Source of the DNA: Planctomycetota bacterium
GTDB taxonomy: Bacteria; Planctomycetota; Phycisphaerae; Sedimentisphaerales; Anaerohalosphaeraceae
Direction: 5' to 3'
NCBI GenBank assembly: GCA_013349435.1
Contig: DUZQ01000008.1
Coordinates: 1 to 63,803, forward strand
Length of the DNA stretch: 63,803 nucleotides
Shown: in pieces, positions 24,583 to 34,027 of the stretch
Numbering within the stretch: the stretch's first letter is position 1
How the letters are laid out: every line of letters starts with the position of its first letter
Translations under genes and position numbers: made by a program
Notes under the pieces: generated by a model
What the model saw: the letters and a program-made list of their open reading frames with translations, nothing else
What the model was told of the DNA's origin: nothing
Database searches by the model: none

Positions 24583-25677
24583 CTAAGGCAGAAATTTCGA
24601 CGGATTCTTCAGTTTCGCGGGCAGATAATTATTGACAACAAAATCCAGTCCGTGCTTGGCAAAAGCCTGCTGCTCCACACGTACCCCCATCTTGAGCATC
24701 TGGTTTATAGCCGACTGCCACGGCTTGTGGTGCCTGACAAACGGGTCGTTTTTCAGGGCGTCTTTTGCGCGTTTGATATCAACTTCTTTAAGCGGGTGTG
24801 TGGGCAGCTTATAATCCACAACATCCTGCGGTGTAACGCCCAGAAATGAAACCTTGGGCACACAAAAATACTGATTCAGATGCGCGGCATTGCCCGAGCC
24901 GACCTTCAATGTCCGGTAAATATTAAAGTATCCGTAAGGGTCGCCGTCAACGAAGGCATAAACCGGAATCTTCAGTGAATCGCTCAGCCTGCGGATGAAT
25001 CTGCGACAAGCCCGGGTAGGCACACCGCCCATACTGATAAGAATACAATTTTTCTTGTCCCAGTAGTCATACTTGACCAGGCGTTGAAACATTCCGGCCG
25101 TTTCGATCGCCAGAATGAATTTCGCCTTGCTCCGGAACTTCAGATTTTCCACATCAGTTGGGATTGAGTACGCCCCCGACCCGAATTTCGTACAGTCTAT
25201 ACGAAGCCTTTTTCCTTTTGAATCGGTATCGATAACAATCAGCTTGCCGGCTATGTCGCCACCCTTTTCCTCCGGCACAAATTTCAATTGCTCCCTGTTG
25301 ACCCCGAACATGGCCTCTACATCATCCATTATCGAGTCCGATTCGACCTGCTCTGAAAAACCCGCCTTGCCCCAGTTCTTTGAAATGTAATACGCCTCTC
25401 GCTTGGTAGCCATGTTGTCGGCATCAATAAGCTCCTTGGAAAGCGCCATCATCTTGAGGGTCTGTGCAAAGTTCTTAACTGTGCTTACCGTCAGGGTTCG
25501 TTTTTTAAACTTACCTAACATTTCGAAGTAGCCCTTTCGGGCGTGATACTTTACGTTCGACAGCGACCGAACGGGTGTGCTCATTGTGGGTTTCTGACTC
25601 TTCAATATCTTGTTATAAACATCCCCGGCATTTTCCTTGATTTTATCGGACACCGATATTTTTTTGGTCGTTACCAT
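24583..25677 (-). CDS. DNA topoisomerase VI subunit A-like (Spo11/Top6A)
   Basis: This 364-residue protein is the DNA-cleaving subunit of a type IIB topoisomerase. It has the winged-helix active-site motif TKREAYYISKNW (Y96/Y97, the second being the expected catalytic tyrosine). The Toprim metal residues are in FILAIETAGMF (glutamate) and VYAFVDGDPYGYFNIYR (DxD). Full-length Top6A proteins are of this size. The ATPase partner Top6B is usually encoded next to it, but no such gene lies within several kb on either side. Topo VI occurs in archaea, plants and scattered bacteria including planctomycete lineages. A strong hairpin region lies upstream. Confidence 0.92.
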   Translation of the reverse strand: MVTTKKISVSDKIKENAGDVYNKILKSQKPTMSTPVRSLSNVKYHARKGYFEMLGKFKKRTLTVSTVKNFAQTLKMMALSKELIDADNMATKREAYYISKNWGKAGFSEQVESDSIMDDVEAMFGVNREQLKFVPEEKGGDIAGKLIVIDTDSKGKRLRIDCTKFGSGAYSIPTDVENLKFRSKAKFILAIETAGMFQRLVKYDYWDKKNCILISMGGVPTRACRRFIRRLSDSLKIPVYAFVDGDPYGYFNIYRTLKVGSGNAAHLNQYFCVPKVSFLGVTPQDVVDYKLPTHPLKEVDIKRAKDALKNDPFVRHHKPWQSAINQMLKMGVRVEQQAFAKHGLDFVVNNYLPAKLKNPSKFLP

Positions 25678-26149
25678 TTGATACTCCAGAAAAAATAAAA
25701 ATGAGACATTTAAGCACTACTTTACCAAAGTTAAGTTAAACATCACCTTTGGTCAAGGATTATTAAGCGTAACCACCCATATTTTGTTCCTGCCTTGATG
25801 TGGGCATCTTTCTCGTTTACCTCACAACAGGCTTAAAATCCAACGCCGAAAAAAAATTTTTTCCAGAATTAGCCTATTTTAGACTTGACTTTTTATCATT
25901 TTGCCGATATATTAGGTACTACTGACTGTGATGCTGCTTTATGTAGCTTAACTAAGCCTCGGCGAGGCTACGTGGGATACCGTTTTCCCCCCCAGACGGT
26001 CCCACCACCTCGCCATTTTTACGCGCTTACCTTTACTTCCTATTTTGACGTTATATGTTTTTGCATGCACCAGAGAAATAAGAACCTCTTTTCCGGGCAC
26101 CCTAACAAGCTCAATACAAAACAAACTCAACCTGCTTACAAATCAAAGG
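25678..26149. other. Intergenic region with nested palindromes
   Basis: No believable gene was found in this gap between yjbQ and the Top6A gene; frames crossing it lack family resemblance. Positions 25946-26020 hold a cluster of overlapping hairpins (listed separately). Confidence 0.45.
25946..26020. other. Possible structured RNA or palindromic repeat
   Basis: A long hairpin at 25961-26014 pairs GGCGAGG/CCTCGCC, GTGGG/CCCAC and ACCGT/ACGGT around a C-rich loop and is followed on the plus strand by ATTTTT. A competing hairpin AGCCTCG-G-CGAGGCT (25955-25969) uses the same GGCGAGG arm, and GCTTAACTAAGC (25946-25957) is a further palindrome. Mutually exclusive stems are the layout of an attenuator, but no plus-strand gene follows. 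On the minus strand it would lie about 300 bases upstream of the Top6A gene. It could equally be a repeat relic. Confidence 0.4.
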
Positions 26150-26560
26150 CTATTGGCCACGAATTTGGACAATCACCTTTCTGCTTCTCGGCCCGTCGAA
26201 CTCACAAAAATATATCCCCTGCCATGTCCCGAGCACAACTTGACCGTCTCTTATCAGGATTTGCGTGCTCGTGCCTACCAAGGAGCTTTTTGTGTGTGCG
26301 TCACTGTTGCCCTCGGAGTGTCGGTAGCCTCGCCGCCTCTGTGGAATCAGCTCCTCAAGCGTAAGCAGCACATCATGGGTAACGCTCGGGTCGGCGTTCT
26401 CGTTAATGGTTATTGCCGCGGTGGTATGCGGACAGTAAACGGTCGCCTCGCCTGCAGTGATTTCGGCCTGGCGAACCAACTCGGCAACCCTGCCTGTTAT
26501 ATCAATCATCTCACAACGCTTTTGACTGCTTACGCCGAAAACTTCGTTAAAAACCTTCAT
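26150..26560 (-). CDS. YjbQ family protein (UPF0047)
   Basis: This small single-domain protein of 136 residues has the family signature YCPHTTAAITINENADPSVTHD, with the conserved His and Asn/Glu, then YRHSEGNSDAHTKSSLVG and GTWQGIYFCEFDGPR near the end. E. coli YjbQ has weak thiamine-phosphate synthase activity; the cellular role of the family is unsettled. AAGGAGATAAA precedes the ATG, a strong start. It is a monocistronic-looking minus-strand gene between dnaK (upstream, with its own terminator) and the Top6A gene. Confidence 0.95.
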   Translation of the reverse strand: MKVFNEVFGVSSQKRCEMIDITGRVAELVRQAEITAGEATVYCPHTTAAITINENADPSVTHDVLLTLEELIPQRRRGYRHSEGNSDAHTKSSLVGTSTQILIRDGQVVLGTWQGIYFCEFDGPRSRKVIVQIRGQ

Positions 26561-26747
26561 TTTATCTCCTTGTCTCTGACTTAACTTTTTTTATGACAAA
26601 AATTATACCAGAACAAAGAGCTTTTTTCAACGGAGCCGTGACAAATGCAGAATAGCGGAAATTTGAAATTATCGGGGAAGCCTTAAATCGTCTGGCAAAG
26701 ACTGATTCATATCGCCGCTACACTTACCGAGTGAACACAGTTTAAGT

Positions 26748-26782
26748 CGCAAAGAAAGGCCCCCGGCACCGATGCCGGGGGC
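26748..26782 (-). terminator. Rho-independent terminator of dnaK
   Basis: On the minus strand, GCCCCCGGCA and TGCCGGGGGC form a perfect 10-bp GC-rich stem with a 4-base loop (26759-26782). CCTTTCTTT follows on the minus strand. It lies 38 bases past the dnaK stop and is oriented to end dnaK transcripts. Confidence 0.8.
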
Positions 26783-26819
26783 GGGGGTGTTCGATAAGGA
26801 GTCAAATTGTTAGCGTTCG

Positions 26820-28778
26820 TTATTCGTCTTTCGCCTCGAACTCGGCGTCTATTACATCATCACCGCCTTTTCTTCTGACCTCGCCTTCAGGCGGAGGTGG
26901 TTGTTCGGTCGTACTTTTTGTGGCGGAATCTGCGGCACCTGAGGCGGCCTGCTTCTTGGCGGCCTCCTCATAGAGCACTTTGCCAAGCTCCTGTGCGGCA
27001 TTGCCCAGATTTTCAATCGCCTTCTTTATGGCGTTGCCGTCCTGGCCCTTGGCTACCTCCTTGAGATTATTCAGGGCGTTTTCAATCTTGCCCCGCGTCT
27101 CGGAAGAGACCTTCTCGCCGTGCTCTTTGAGGGTCTTTTCCGTTGAATAAACCAGTTGGTCGGCCTGGTTCTTAAGGTCAACGACCTCCCTGCGTTTCTT
27201 GTCATCTTCGGCGTGGGACTCGGCCTCTTTTGTCATCTTATTGATTTCTTCTTCGCTCAGGCCGGAGCTGGATTTAATCACAATAGACTGTTCCTTGCCG
27301 GTACCCAGGTCCTTCGCCGAGACGTTTAATATACCGTTGGCGTCGATGTCGAAGCTGACTTCAATCTGTGGTATTCCCCGCGGCGCCGGCGGAATATCGG
27401 TTAGCTGGAATCTGCCGAGCGTCCGGTTGTCGCCGGCAAATTCGCGTTCGCCCTGAAGGACGTGGATATCCACACTCGTCTGGTTGTCTGCGGCAGTGGA
27501 AAAGACCTCCTTTTTGCTTGTGGGGATAGTCGTATTGCGCTCGATGAGTTTTGTCATAACACCGCCTAATGTCTCAACGCCTAATGATAGCGGTGTAACA
27601 TCCAGCAGGAGAATATCTTTTACGCCGGCATCACCCGCCAGGACACCCCCCTGAATAGCGGCGCCAAGGGCGACAACTTCATCCGGATTAATGCTTTTGT
27701 TTGGTTCTTTGCCGAAGATATCCTTGACGATTTGCTGTACCTTTGGAATTCTCGTTGACCCGCCCACAAGCAGAACCTCCGATATGTCTTTACCGGTCAG
27801 CTTGGCGTCTTCGAGGGCCCGGCGGCACGGTGCTTTAAGCCGTTCGAAAACGTGCTCGACAAGGGCCTCGAATTTGCTTCTTGTGATAGTGAGCTGCAGG
27901 TGCTTTGGGCCGGAGGCGTCTGCAGTGATAAAAGGCAGATTCACGGTAGATTCGACCTGGGTGCTCAGTTCACATTTGCATTTTTCGGCGGCTTCTTTGA
28001 GTCGCTGGTGTGCCATAGGGTCATTGCGAAGGTCAATACCCTCGGTCTTCTTGAATTCATCTGCCAGATAATTTATAAGTACCTCGTCGAGGTCGTCGCC
28101 GCCGAGGTGTGTGTCGCCGTTGGTACTGAGCACCTCAAGAACGCTGCTTTCGTCCTCGAAGCCACCTATGTCGAGGATGGATATGTCGAAGGTTCCGCCG
28201 CCGAAGTCGAAGACGGCGATTTTTTCATCCTTTTTCTTTTCGATACCGTAAGCCAGCGCCGCGGCTGTCGGTTCATTGATGATGCGCTCGACCTTAAGCC
28301 CGGCAATCTTGCCGGCGTCCTTTGTTGCCTGCCGTTGCGAATCATTGAAGTATGCAGGGACGGTGATAACGGCCTGCTCCACTTTTTCACCAAGGTAATC
28401 CTCAGCGGTTTTCTTAAGGTCCTGCAGAACCATAGCAGATATCTCCGGCGGGGTGTATTCCTTGCCGCGGACACCCACCTTGACCAGCTCATCGGAACCG
28501 CCGGTTATCTTGTAGGGGACCGTCTTTTCTTCGGAGCCTACCTCGTTGTGGCGCCTCCCCATAAACCGTTTGATGGAGTAAACGGTGTTTTGAGGATTTG
28601 TAACCTGCTGATGCCGGGCTATCTGGCCGACGAGGCGTTCGCCCTTGTCGGTAAAACCCACTACAGACGGTGTAAGTCGAGAGCCTGATGAGTTGACAAG
28701 AACCTTCGGTGCAGAACCTTCCATTACGGCAACAACCGAGTTTGTCGTTCCCAAATCTATTCCAATGATTTTGGCCAT
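26820..28778 (-). CDS. dnaK: Chaperone DnaK (Hsp70)
   Basis: This is the ATP-driven protein-folding chaperone, 652 residues. The nucleotide-binding domain opens with [16 protein letters not shown] and shows [24 protein letters not shown] and [14 protein letters not shown]. The substrate domain follows ([27 protein letters not shown]), then the helical lid and a charged C-terminus ending [12 protein letters not shown]. The start at 28778 gives the canonical N-terminus and has GGAG nine bases upstream; the frame extends to 28793. Neither grpE nor dnaJ is adjacent, and I could not find a CIRCE element in the upstream gap. Confidence 0.98.
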   Translation of the reverse strand: MAKIIGIDLGTTNSVVAVMEGSAPKVLVNSSGSRLTPSVVGFTDKGERLVGQIARHQQVTNPQNTVYSIKRFMGRRHNEVGSEEKTVPYKITGGSDELVKVGVRGKEYTPPEISAMVLQDLKKTAEDYLGEKVEQAVITVPAYFNDSQRQATKDAGKIAGLKVERIINEPTAAALAYGIEKKKDEKIAVFDFGGGTFDISILDIGGFEDESSVLEVLSTNGDTHLGGDDLDEVLINYLADEFKKTEGIDLRNDPMAHQRLKEAAEKCKCELSTQVESTVNLPFITADASGPKHLQLTITRSKFEALVEHVFERLKAPCRRALEDAKLTGKDISEVLLVGGSTRIPKVQQIVKDIFGKEPNKSINPDEVVALGAAIQGGVLAGDAGVKDILLLDVTPLSLGVETLGGVMTKLIERNTTIPTSKKEVFSTAADNQTSVDIHVLQGEREFAGDNRTLGRFQLTDIPPAPRGIPQIEVSFDIDANGILNVSAKDLGTGKEQSIVIKSSSGLSEEEINKMTKEAESHAEDDKKRREVVDLKNQADQLVYSTEKTLKEHGEKVSSETRGKIENALNNLKEVAKGQDGNAIKKAIENLGNAAQELGKVLYEEAAKKQAASGAADSATKSTTEQPPPPEGEVRRKGGDDVIDAEFEAKDE

Positions 28779-29057
28779 GATAAGCAACTCCATATTGGAA
28801 CCATATTGATTTTGACTTTTATATATCCCTGTTCACAAAAAAACGCACTCGCTTTGTGCACTACCTTAACATATATTGCAAAGGCCGTACCAAACAGGCG
28901 AAAAAGTGTATCTTTCTGCCACAAAAGCAGTTACAGTCTTTCGATGGTTGATGTCTGGTATGCCATTTTGGCAGATGAAGGTTTTTTAGGCAAATCACTT
29001 CCCTTAAGGCCTGACGGTTGGCCCTTGCCTCTGTGATATTTGCCGCCTCGGAGCGTT

Positions 29058-29933
29058 TCAGTCACCCACTCCCGTACAGGCAATTAAAAACAGCCGAATC
29101 AACTCAACATCTTTTTGCAATTTGTAGGTTCTTGTGCCCCGGGTTTCTTCGGAACTGTCATCTTGTTGAGGCAGGGGAAAGGCAAAATCTCCGCGTGAGG
29201 TGAAAAACAGACTCCCTAATGTAATATCGGTCTGCCTGTATTCACTCGGCCCGATAAGGACAAAATCTCCGCTGCTCATTGTCAGTTCAAACTCTCCAAC
29301 GTCAAAAACAATTTCGTTGTCTTGGCGTCGGCCTAACATTCGAGCGATAGTATTCCTCATCGGGTCTTTGAACACGGGGCAAAGCTTGACTTCGCATGCA
29401 CCGCGAACTTTTGCAATGGGCTCTGCTTTTATACGCCACCCAAGCTGTCCGTTGCCAAGACTTGTTCCCGCCAATTTACCGTCGCCGGTTGTGTAGAAAA
29501 CATTTTGCTCGGAAGCCAGGGTGGTAAAAATTACATCGTTACCCTTATCATCAAAGACTATCAAACGATTGGTCCCTTTATTTTTTGCCCCGGCCCGGGC
29601 GAGTCTTGCCGAGATTTCATTCCACATTTCGCTTCGCCCGAATCCCGCAAAGAAACCGTTGGCTTCAAAAGCCCTGGCATCCGTAAAATGCAGAGGGCTT
29701 CTTATAAGCCCTAAAAAAAGCTCTCTCGGACCGGCTAAACTCTCAACGGGCGCCTCGAAGATAAAGACCTGGAAAGTTATCTGTCTCGGCAGTGTCATCG
29801 CAGAAGAGGCTTTAAGGTCATTAATTTTTATGCCCTCGACAGCCGGTCCCTCCGACCGCACGCGTTTCTGCCCACAGCCGATTATGCACAAACCCGTCCC
29901 TGCCAGAAAAATATACAAAAAAACCCGCTTCAT
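29058..29933 (-). CDS. Hypothetical lipoprotein
   Basis: This 291-residue exported protein has a signal peptide (MKRVFLYIFLAGTGLCIIGC) with a lipobox cysteine at residue 20. The mature part is predicted mostly beta-strand with no motif I recognise; the central part mentions no enzyme signature. The ATG at 29933 is chosen over 29975 because it starts the signal peptide directly. It lies upstream of dnaK on the same strand with a 279-base gap that holds no gene. Function unknown. Confidence 0.65.
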   Translation of the reverse strand: MKRVFLYIFLAGTGLCIIGCGQKRVRSEGPAVEGIKINDLKASSAMTLPRQITFQVFIFEAPVESLAGPRELFLGLIRSPLHFTDARAFEANGFFAGFGRSEMWNEISARLARAGAKNKGTNRLIVFDDKGNDVIFTTLASEQNVFYTTGDGKLAGTSLGNGQLGWRIKAEPIAKVRGACEVKLCPVFKDPMRNTIARMLGRRQDNEIVFDVGEFELTMSSGDFVLIGPSEYRQTDITLGSLFFTSRGDFAFPLPQQDDSSEETRGTRTYKLQKDVELIRLFLIACTGVGD

Positions 29934-29979
29934 AACATAAGATAATTTAGCTCCCACACCCCGCAATGTCAACAAACCA

Positions 29980-30075
29980 CAATGTTATTGCGCCACGTTC
30001 CAACCGCGCCCAATGTTATTGCGGTGGTTCTTTTTCTTTGTCACCCCGGATTTGATCCGGGGTACAGGTCCTTGG
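29980..30075. repeat. Direct repeats and CCCCGG palindrome
   Basis: CAATGTTATTGCG occurs twice (29980-29992 and 30011-30023). It is followed by a palindrome, CACCCCGGATTTGATCCGGGGT, of the kind dispersed in many bacterial genomes (around 30043-30064). Non-coding, between the lipoprotein gene and the PilZ gene. Confidence 0.5.
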
Positions 30076-30201
30076 CCTTGCCGAGGACGGGACAGTCGGT
30101 TATCGGACATTCGGTGTTCGATACTCGAAATTTGTTCTTGTTTTTGCTGCGAAAGCGCTTCGCTAAATATTGATTTAACGCGATACGCAATAAGCATGAC
30201 G

Positions 30202-30555
30202 TTATACTCTGAGTTTTGGAGATTCGCAGAATTCCAGCGCCACCGCCCGCGTTGCCGAATGAGACTGGATGGTTCCCAACAAGTGCGTCCGGTTAACCCT
30301 GACGATCCTTGCGTAGCTGGAAAACCTGCCCCCGTAATCCAATAAACCTTCAGTCGGTGGAACCGTCATGTCAATGCTGACTAATTCTCCTTCTTCCAGC
30401 CGGCAATCGCGGAACTCGGCCAGCAAACCACCCGGGCTTACATTAACAGTATTACCCGTATAGACCGTACCGCCGAGTCGACCGACTTTCTGGCACAGAA
30501 CGGTAAGCCTGAGCGGCTGGCGCTGATATTTTCTTCTGTCTTTATCTGCCTTCAT
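30202..30555 (-). CDS. PilZ domain protein (possible c-di-GMP binding)
   Basis: This single-domain 117-residue protein has the PilZ pattern: an arginine-rich start RRKYQRQP supplying the RxxxR motif and, about 30 residues on, NVSPGGLL matching (D/N)xSxxG. These bind cyclic di-GMP in known members. It stands alone, so the controlled process is unknown. A Shine-Dalgarno-like AGGGACG precedes the ATG. The family call is reasonable; ligand binding is inferred from the motif only. Confidence 0.85.
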   Translation of the reverse strand: MKADKDRRKYQRQPLRLTVLCQKVGRLGGTVYTGNTVNVSPGGLLAEFRDCRLEEGELVSIDMTVPPTEGLLDYGGRFSSYARIVRVNRTHLLGTIQSHSATRAVALEFCESPKLRV

Positions 30556-30835
30556 AAGCGTCCCTGCCTAAATGGAAGTATTTTAATGTATCCTAAATCC
30601 TACCTCAACGAAGAAACCTTAGCAAGTCCTATACCAAAACGGTTCGCGAAAAGATACTTCAAATTTTACAGCTCCAAGGTTTTGTAAACAAGGGAGTTAG
30701 AGGCTCCTTTTCAGAAAAGAGATAAAATGTGACCACCATGTCCTTCAAAAATGTTGACAAACAGCAACAAAGACCAAATATATGTACTTTTTTCGCAAGA
30801 TTGTTCACAAATCAACAGTTTTGCAAATCAATTAT

Positions 30836-30851
30836 ATTGGTGCTCACCAAT
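30836..30851. promoter_or_regulatory. Perfect 16-bp palindrome, candidate operator
   Basis: ATTGGTGCTCACCAAT is a perfect inverted repeat in the AT-rich region 130 bases before the histidine kinase start. Its dyad symmetry fits a dimeric regulator site. The regulator is unknown. Confidence 0.4.
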
Positions 30852-30944
30852 TTATCGGACCAACAAAACCTTATGTTCTTTTCAAGTAACCAGGAATTTG
30901 TTCCGAAAACAAACAAAAATGTTGTTTTTTTCCAACATAGCCGC

Positions 30945-30973
30945 TTGACAGAGTTTGGCTGACGTAGTTAAAT
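30945..30973 (+). promoter_or_regulatory. Candidate sigma-70 promoter of the two-component operon
   Basis: TTGACA (30945-30950), a 17-base spacer and TTAAAT (30968-30973). The -10 ends only 8 bases before the kinase ATG, so a transcript from here would have almost no leader. Confidence 0.4.
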
Positions 30974-30981
30974 GACTGCAA

Positions 30982-32130
30982 ATGTGCTATCAACACCAGA
31001 AAAAACCTGATAAATCAACAAAAGCTCAATGCGACCAACAGCAAAACGCCGCGCCTGAGGCGTACCTCCCCGACAACCTGGCTGAGTTGATAATCGAATC
31101 AATCTGCCCCGGAATTGTGGCATTTGACCAACAGTTCAGGATAATCCGGGCCAACAGCCGGGCCGCCCAGCTTATAGATGTCGGTGAGTACATTGACCGG
31201 TCCCTGGCTGCCGGTACCGATGCCAAAGTCTGGGGAAACTGGAACAGGTTGCTTGAATCGGTACTTAAAACCGGCCAAAAGACTGATTTTAAGGCGGTAA
31301 GATATAACCTTAACGGACGAAAGAGGCTTCTTAACATAGGCTGTACACCGCTAAAGGAAACGTCAACCCAACAGGTCAGAGGCGCGGTGGTGGTTATCGA
31401 GGATGTTACCGAAAAATCCGATATCGAGGCTCAATTAGCCCGAGCCGAGCGTTTCGCAGCCGTTGGTAAGGTAGCCGGAAAAGTGGCACACGAATTGAAC
31501 AATCCTATGGACGGGATACTCAGATATATTAATCTGGCCTTACGCGTTATTGAGAAGCAGGACCTTGAAAAGGCCACCCGGTATCTTCATCAGTGCCGTG
31601 CGGGCCTGACGCGGATGTTGCAGATTATCAGTGAACTGCTTGAATTTTCCCGCGGTACGTACCCGGCCTTTGGGCTCGGGCCGGTCAATCAGATGGTCGA
31701 AGCGGCCGTAAAGACCATGGAATCGCACGCCAAGGGCATAGACATTGAGGTCATTGAAGACTTTCAAGGCGATATGCCGAGTTTCAAAGGCTCGAACCTG
31801 CTCCAGGTGTTCAACAATCTGATTAAAAACGCTGTTGATGCCATGGAAGGGGCCGGCCGGTTGACTATTACGATATCAGGCGAAAGTGACATGCTGAATG
31901 TGGAGTTTCGCGATACAGGCCCCGGCTTTGCCCACGAAAACGCCGAAGTTATATTTGAACCTTTTTTTACGACCAAACGCCGCGGACGAGGTGCCGGGCT
32001 GGGGCTGGCAATATGCAAGGATATCGTTGAAAAGTACAACGGCCGGATTAGAGCGAGAAATGCTCCTGAGGGCGGCAGCATATTCACTGTCTGTCTGCCG
32101 CTGATGCAGGAAAAACCTCCAAAAGGATAA
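30982..32130 (+). CDS. PAS-domain sensor histidine kinase (NtrB-like, soluble)
   Basis: This 382-residue protein has no membrane segment. A PAS domain spans about 35-145 (PGIVAFDQQFRIIRANSRAAQL). HisKA follows with the phospho-acceptor H170 in KVAHELNNPMDGILRY. The HATPase domain has the N box FNNLIKNAVDAME, G1 RDTGPGF, F box and G2 GRGAGLGLAICKDIVE. It phosphorylates the sigma-54 activator encoded 13 bases downstream. The first ATG is used because no other methionine occurs before the PAS domain. The signal sensed by the PAS is unknown. Confidence 0.93.
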   Translation: MCYQHQKKPDKSTKAQCDQQQNAAPEAYLPDNLAELIIESICPGIVAFDQQFRIIRANSRAAQLIDVGEYIDRSLAAGTDAKVWGNWNRLLESVLKTGQKTDFKAVRYNLNGRKRLLNIGCTPLKETSTQQVRGAVVVIEDVTEKSDIEAQLARAERFAAVGKVAGKVAHELNNPMDGILRYINLALRVIEKQDLEKATRYLHQCRAGLTRMLQIISELLEFSRGTYPAFGLGPVNQMVEAAVKTMESHAKGIDIEVIEDFQGDMPSFKGSNLLQVFNNLIKNAVDAMEGAGRLTITISGESDMLNVEFRDTGPGFAHENAEVIFEPFFTTKRRGRGAGLGLAICKDIVEKYNGRIRARNAPEGGSIFTVCLPLMQEKPPKG

Positions 32131-32143
32131 TAAGGCAAAGATA

Positions 32144-33529
32144 ATGGAAAAAGCGAACGTTCTTGTTGTTGACGACGACCGGATAATACTTGATTCGTTA
32201 TGTGAGTTCCTGAATCTCGAAGGCTACATTACGACCGCAGCCGAGTCTTTCGCAGAAGCCGCCGCAGCCCTGCAGAAACGGTTTTTCTCACTTGTTATCG
32301 CCGATGTGAATATACCTGACGGCAGCGGAATTGATTTGTTGTCGGTGGTCAGGAAGAATTATCCACAGACCGTAGTCATCATCATCACCGGTTACGGGAC
32401 AATCGAAAGTGCTGTTGAGGCAATCAAGATGGGGGCCTATGAGTACCTTACCAAGCCGATTGTCGATGATGATTTGCTCTTGTGCGTTGAGCGGGCGCTG
32501 CGCCAGCAATCTATTCTGAGCGAGAATCGCCGGTTGCGGGGGCAGCTCGAACAAAAGCACACCCTCGACAATATTATAAGCCAGGACTACAAGATGGCCA
32601 GGATATTCGACCTTGTGCAGGCCGTGGCTGATACCACAACAACGATATTGATGACCGGGGCTTCCGGGACGGGCAAGAGCATGTTGGCAAAGGCCATCCA
32701 CTACCATTCGTCCAGAAAAGAAAAACCCTTCGTTGAGGTTAGCTGCGGGGCACTGCCGGAGACATTGTTAGAGAGCGAGTTGTTTGGCCATGTAAGAGGC
32801 GCCTTCACCGGGGCAGTAAGGGAAAAAGACGGTAAATTCTTAGCTGCCGACGGCGGCACCGTCTTTCTTGATGAGATTTCGGTGGCATCACCCGTCATGC
32901 AGGTTAAGCTGCTGCGGGTTCTACAGGACCGGCAGTTTGAAGCGGTGGGCAGCAATGAAACTATAAATGTTGATACCCGTATCATCCTTGCATCCAACAG
33001 TAACCTTGCCGAGGAGGTTAAGGCCGGCCGGTTCAGAGAAGACCTTTATTATCGAATCAACGTGGTTACGATTCATCTGCCGCCGTTAGCCGAAAGAATA
33101 GGCGACATCCCGCTGCTTGTGGAACATTTCCTTAGACGGTTTTGCCGGATTCACGGTAAGGAAAAACGCAACATAACCGCCGAAGCGATGGATTGCCTGC
33201 AGCGGTATTCATGGCCCGGAAATGTGCGTGAGCTGGAAAACATTATCGAAAGGACGGTTCTGCTGTGCAAAGATACGCAGATAGATACAGACGACCTGCC
33301 TTCGGAACTGGTGATGCAAAGCCGTGTAGTCAGCGGGCCCGGATTTAAGCAAATGGGACTGAAGGAAGCCCTCGCTGAGCCGGAAAAGGCAGTTATTCGT
33401 GCCGCTTTGGACGCAAACAACTGGAACAGGCAAAATACCGCCAGGGCGCTGCAGATTAACAGGACCACATTATATAAAAAGATGAAACGTTACGGGCTGG
33501 AAGATGAAGCCGCGAAATTGGGGCTGTAA
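32144..33529 (+). CDS. NtrC-family sigma-54 response regulator
   Basis: This 461-residue activator has three domains. The receiver (1 to about 120) has the phosphorylated D54 in VIADVNIPDG and the conserved lysine in YLTKP. The AAA+ domain has Walker A GASGTGKS, the sigma-54-contact motif GAFTGA and Walker B VFLDEIS. A Fis-type helix-turn-helix ends the protein (NRQNTARALQINRTTLYKKM). It activates sigma-54 RNA polymerase at unknown targets and pairs with the kinase gene immediately upstream. The GAFTGA motif is intact, so it should be a true activator. Confidence 0.95.
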   Translation: MEKANVLVVDDDRIILDSLCEFLNLEGYITTAAESFAEAAAALQKRFFSLVIADVNIPDGSGIDLLSVVRKNYPQTVVIIITGYGTIESAVEAIKMGAYEYLTKPIVDDDLLLCVERALRQQSILSENRRLRGQLEQKHTLDNIISQDYKMARIFDLVQAVADTTTTILMTGASGTGKSMLAKAIHYHSSRKEKPFVEVSCGALPETLLESELFGHVRGAFTGAVREKDGKFLAADGGTVFLDEISVASPVMQVKLLRVLQDRQFEAVGSNETINVDTRIILASNSNLAEEVKAGRFREDLYYRINVVTIHLPPLAERIGDIPLLVEHFLRRFCRIHGKEKRNITAEAMDCLQRYSWPGNVRELENIIERTVLLCKDTQIDTDDLPSELVMQSRVVSGPGFKQMGLKEALAEPEKAVIRAALDANNWNRQNTARALQINRTTLYKKMKRYGLEDEAAKLGL

Positions 33530-33828
33530 CTTAGCGGCATCAACCCCGCCTAAGATACAGTCTGTAATTCCGGCCGAAAAGTACAATTTTACCCCTTATG
33601 TATTTAACTTCTTTGTTATGAAGAACTTGTGTTAAGGAAGGTCCGGTTTTACAATAACGCTGGATGGAATGACAGCTATAGTGTATTTTGATGGAGTGTT
33701 GGCGTTCATCTTGGAAAATCCTTTTTTTGTCCGGCCTGAAAATTGGCTTTACTGTCGTTAAAAGCAAGATTTTGGGAGGGGTTTGTCAAAGTATCAGTGG
33801 TTTTATGTCGATAGAGTAGGTGTTAGAT

Positions 33829-33855
33829 AACCGCACACGGGGGGTGTGTGCGGTT
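33829..33855. other. Hairpin in the clpC upstream region
   Basis: AACCGCACAC pairs perfectly with GTGTGCGGTT around a 7-base G-rich loop. Neither strand shows a T-tract, so it is not a typical terminator. It sits about 100 bases before the clpC promoter and could be a regulatory site. Confidence 0.35.
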
Positions 33856-33950
33856 TGACCGCAACATCGTGAACATTTATTGCCCGTAAACATAATAAGA
33901 ATAAGGAACATATTGGCTGCTGATTTAGTTGAAACATCTTTGGCAAAAAT

Positions 33951-33978
33951 TTGACAAGCGATGCCGATGTGATAGAAT
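33951..33978 (+). promoter_or_regulatory. Candidate sigma-70 promoter of clpC
   Basis: TTGACA (33951-33956), a 16-base spacer and TAGAAT (33973-33978), 49 bases before the clpC ATG. Together with GAGGTGA just before the ATG this gives a complete-looking expression signal. Confidence 0.6.
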
Positions 33979-34027
33979 TTTGGTGTGTTGCGGGTAGCCT
34001 TAATATTGATTTGCTGATGAGGTGATT

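Larger units (their letters stand above)
30556..30981. other. Divergent regulatory region upstream of the histidine kinase gene
   Basis: This AT-rich gap lies between the PilZ gene (minus) and the kinase gene (plus), with no gene in it. It contains a perfect 16-bp palindrome and at least one near-consensus promoter (both listed separately). TTGACA also occurs at about 30754 with a weaker -10. Confidence 0.5.
33530..34027. other. Intergenic region upstream of clpC
   Basis: About 500 bases without a supported gene. The right end contains the likely clpC promoter. A hairpin at 33829-33855 (AACCGCACAC / GTGTGCGGTT with a G-rich 7-base loop) lies roughly in the middle and has no T-tract on either strand. 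Confidence 0.5.

Noticed and set aside
25885-26364. Plus-strand frame over the hairpin region and yjbQ
   Set aside because: It overlaps the well supported yjbQ on the other strand and its sequence is low in recognisable structure.
27852-28688. Long plus-strand frame opposite dnaK (278 residues)
   Set aside because: It is the antisense of a strongly conserved dnaK region; its open length reflects codon bias of the real gene.
28794-28900. CIRCE-like element before dnaK
   Set aside because: Only a short GCAC/GTGC pairing is present; the TTAGCACTC-N9-GAGTGCTAA pattern is absent.
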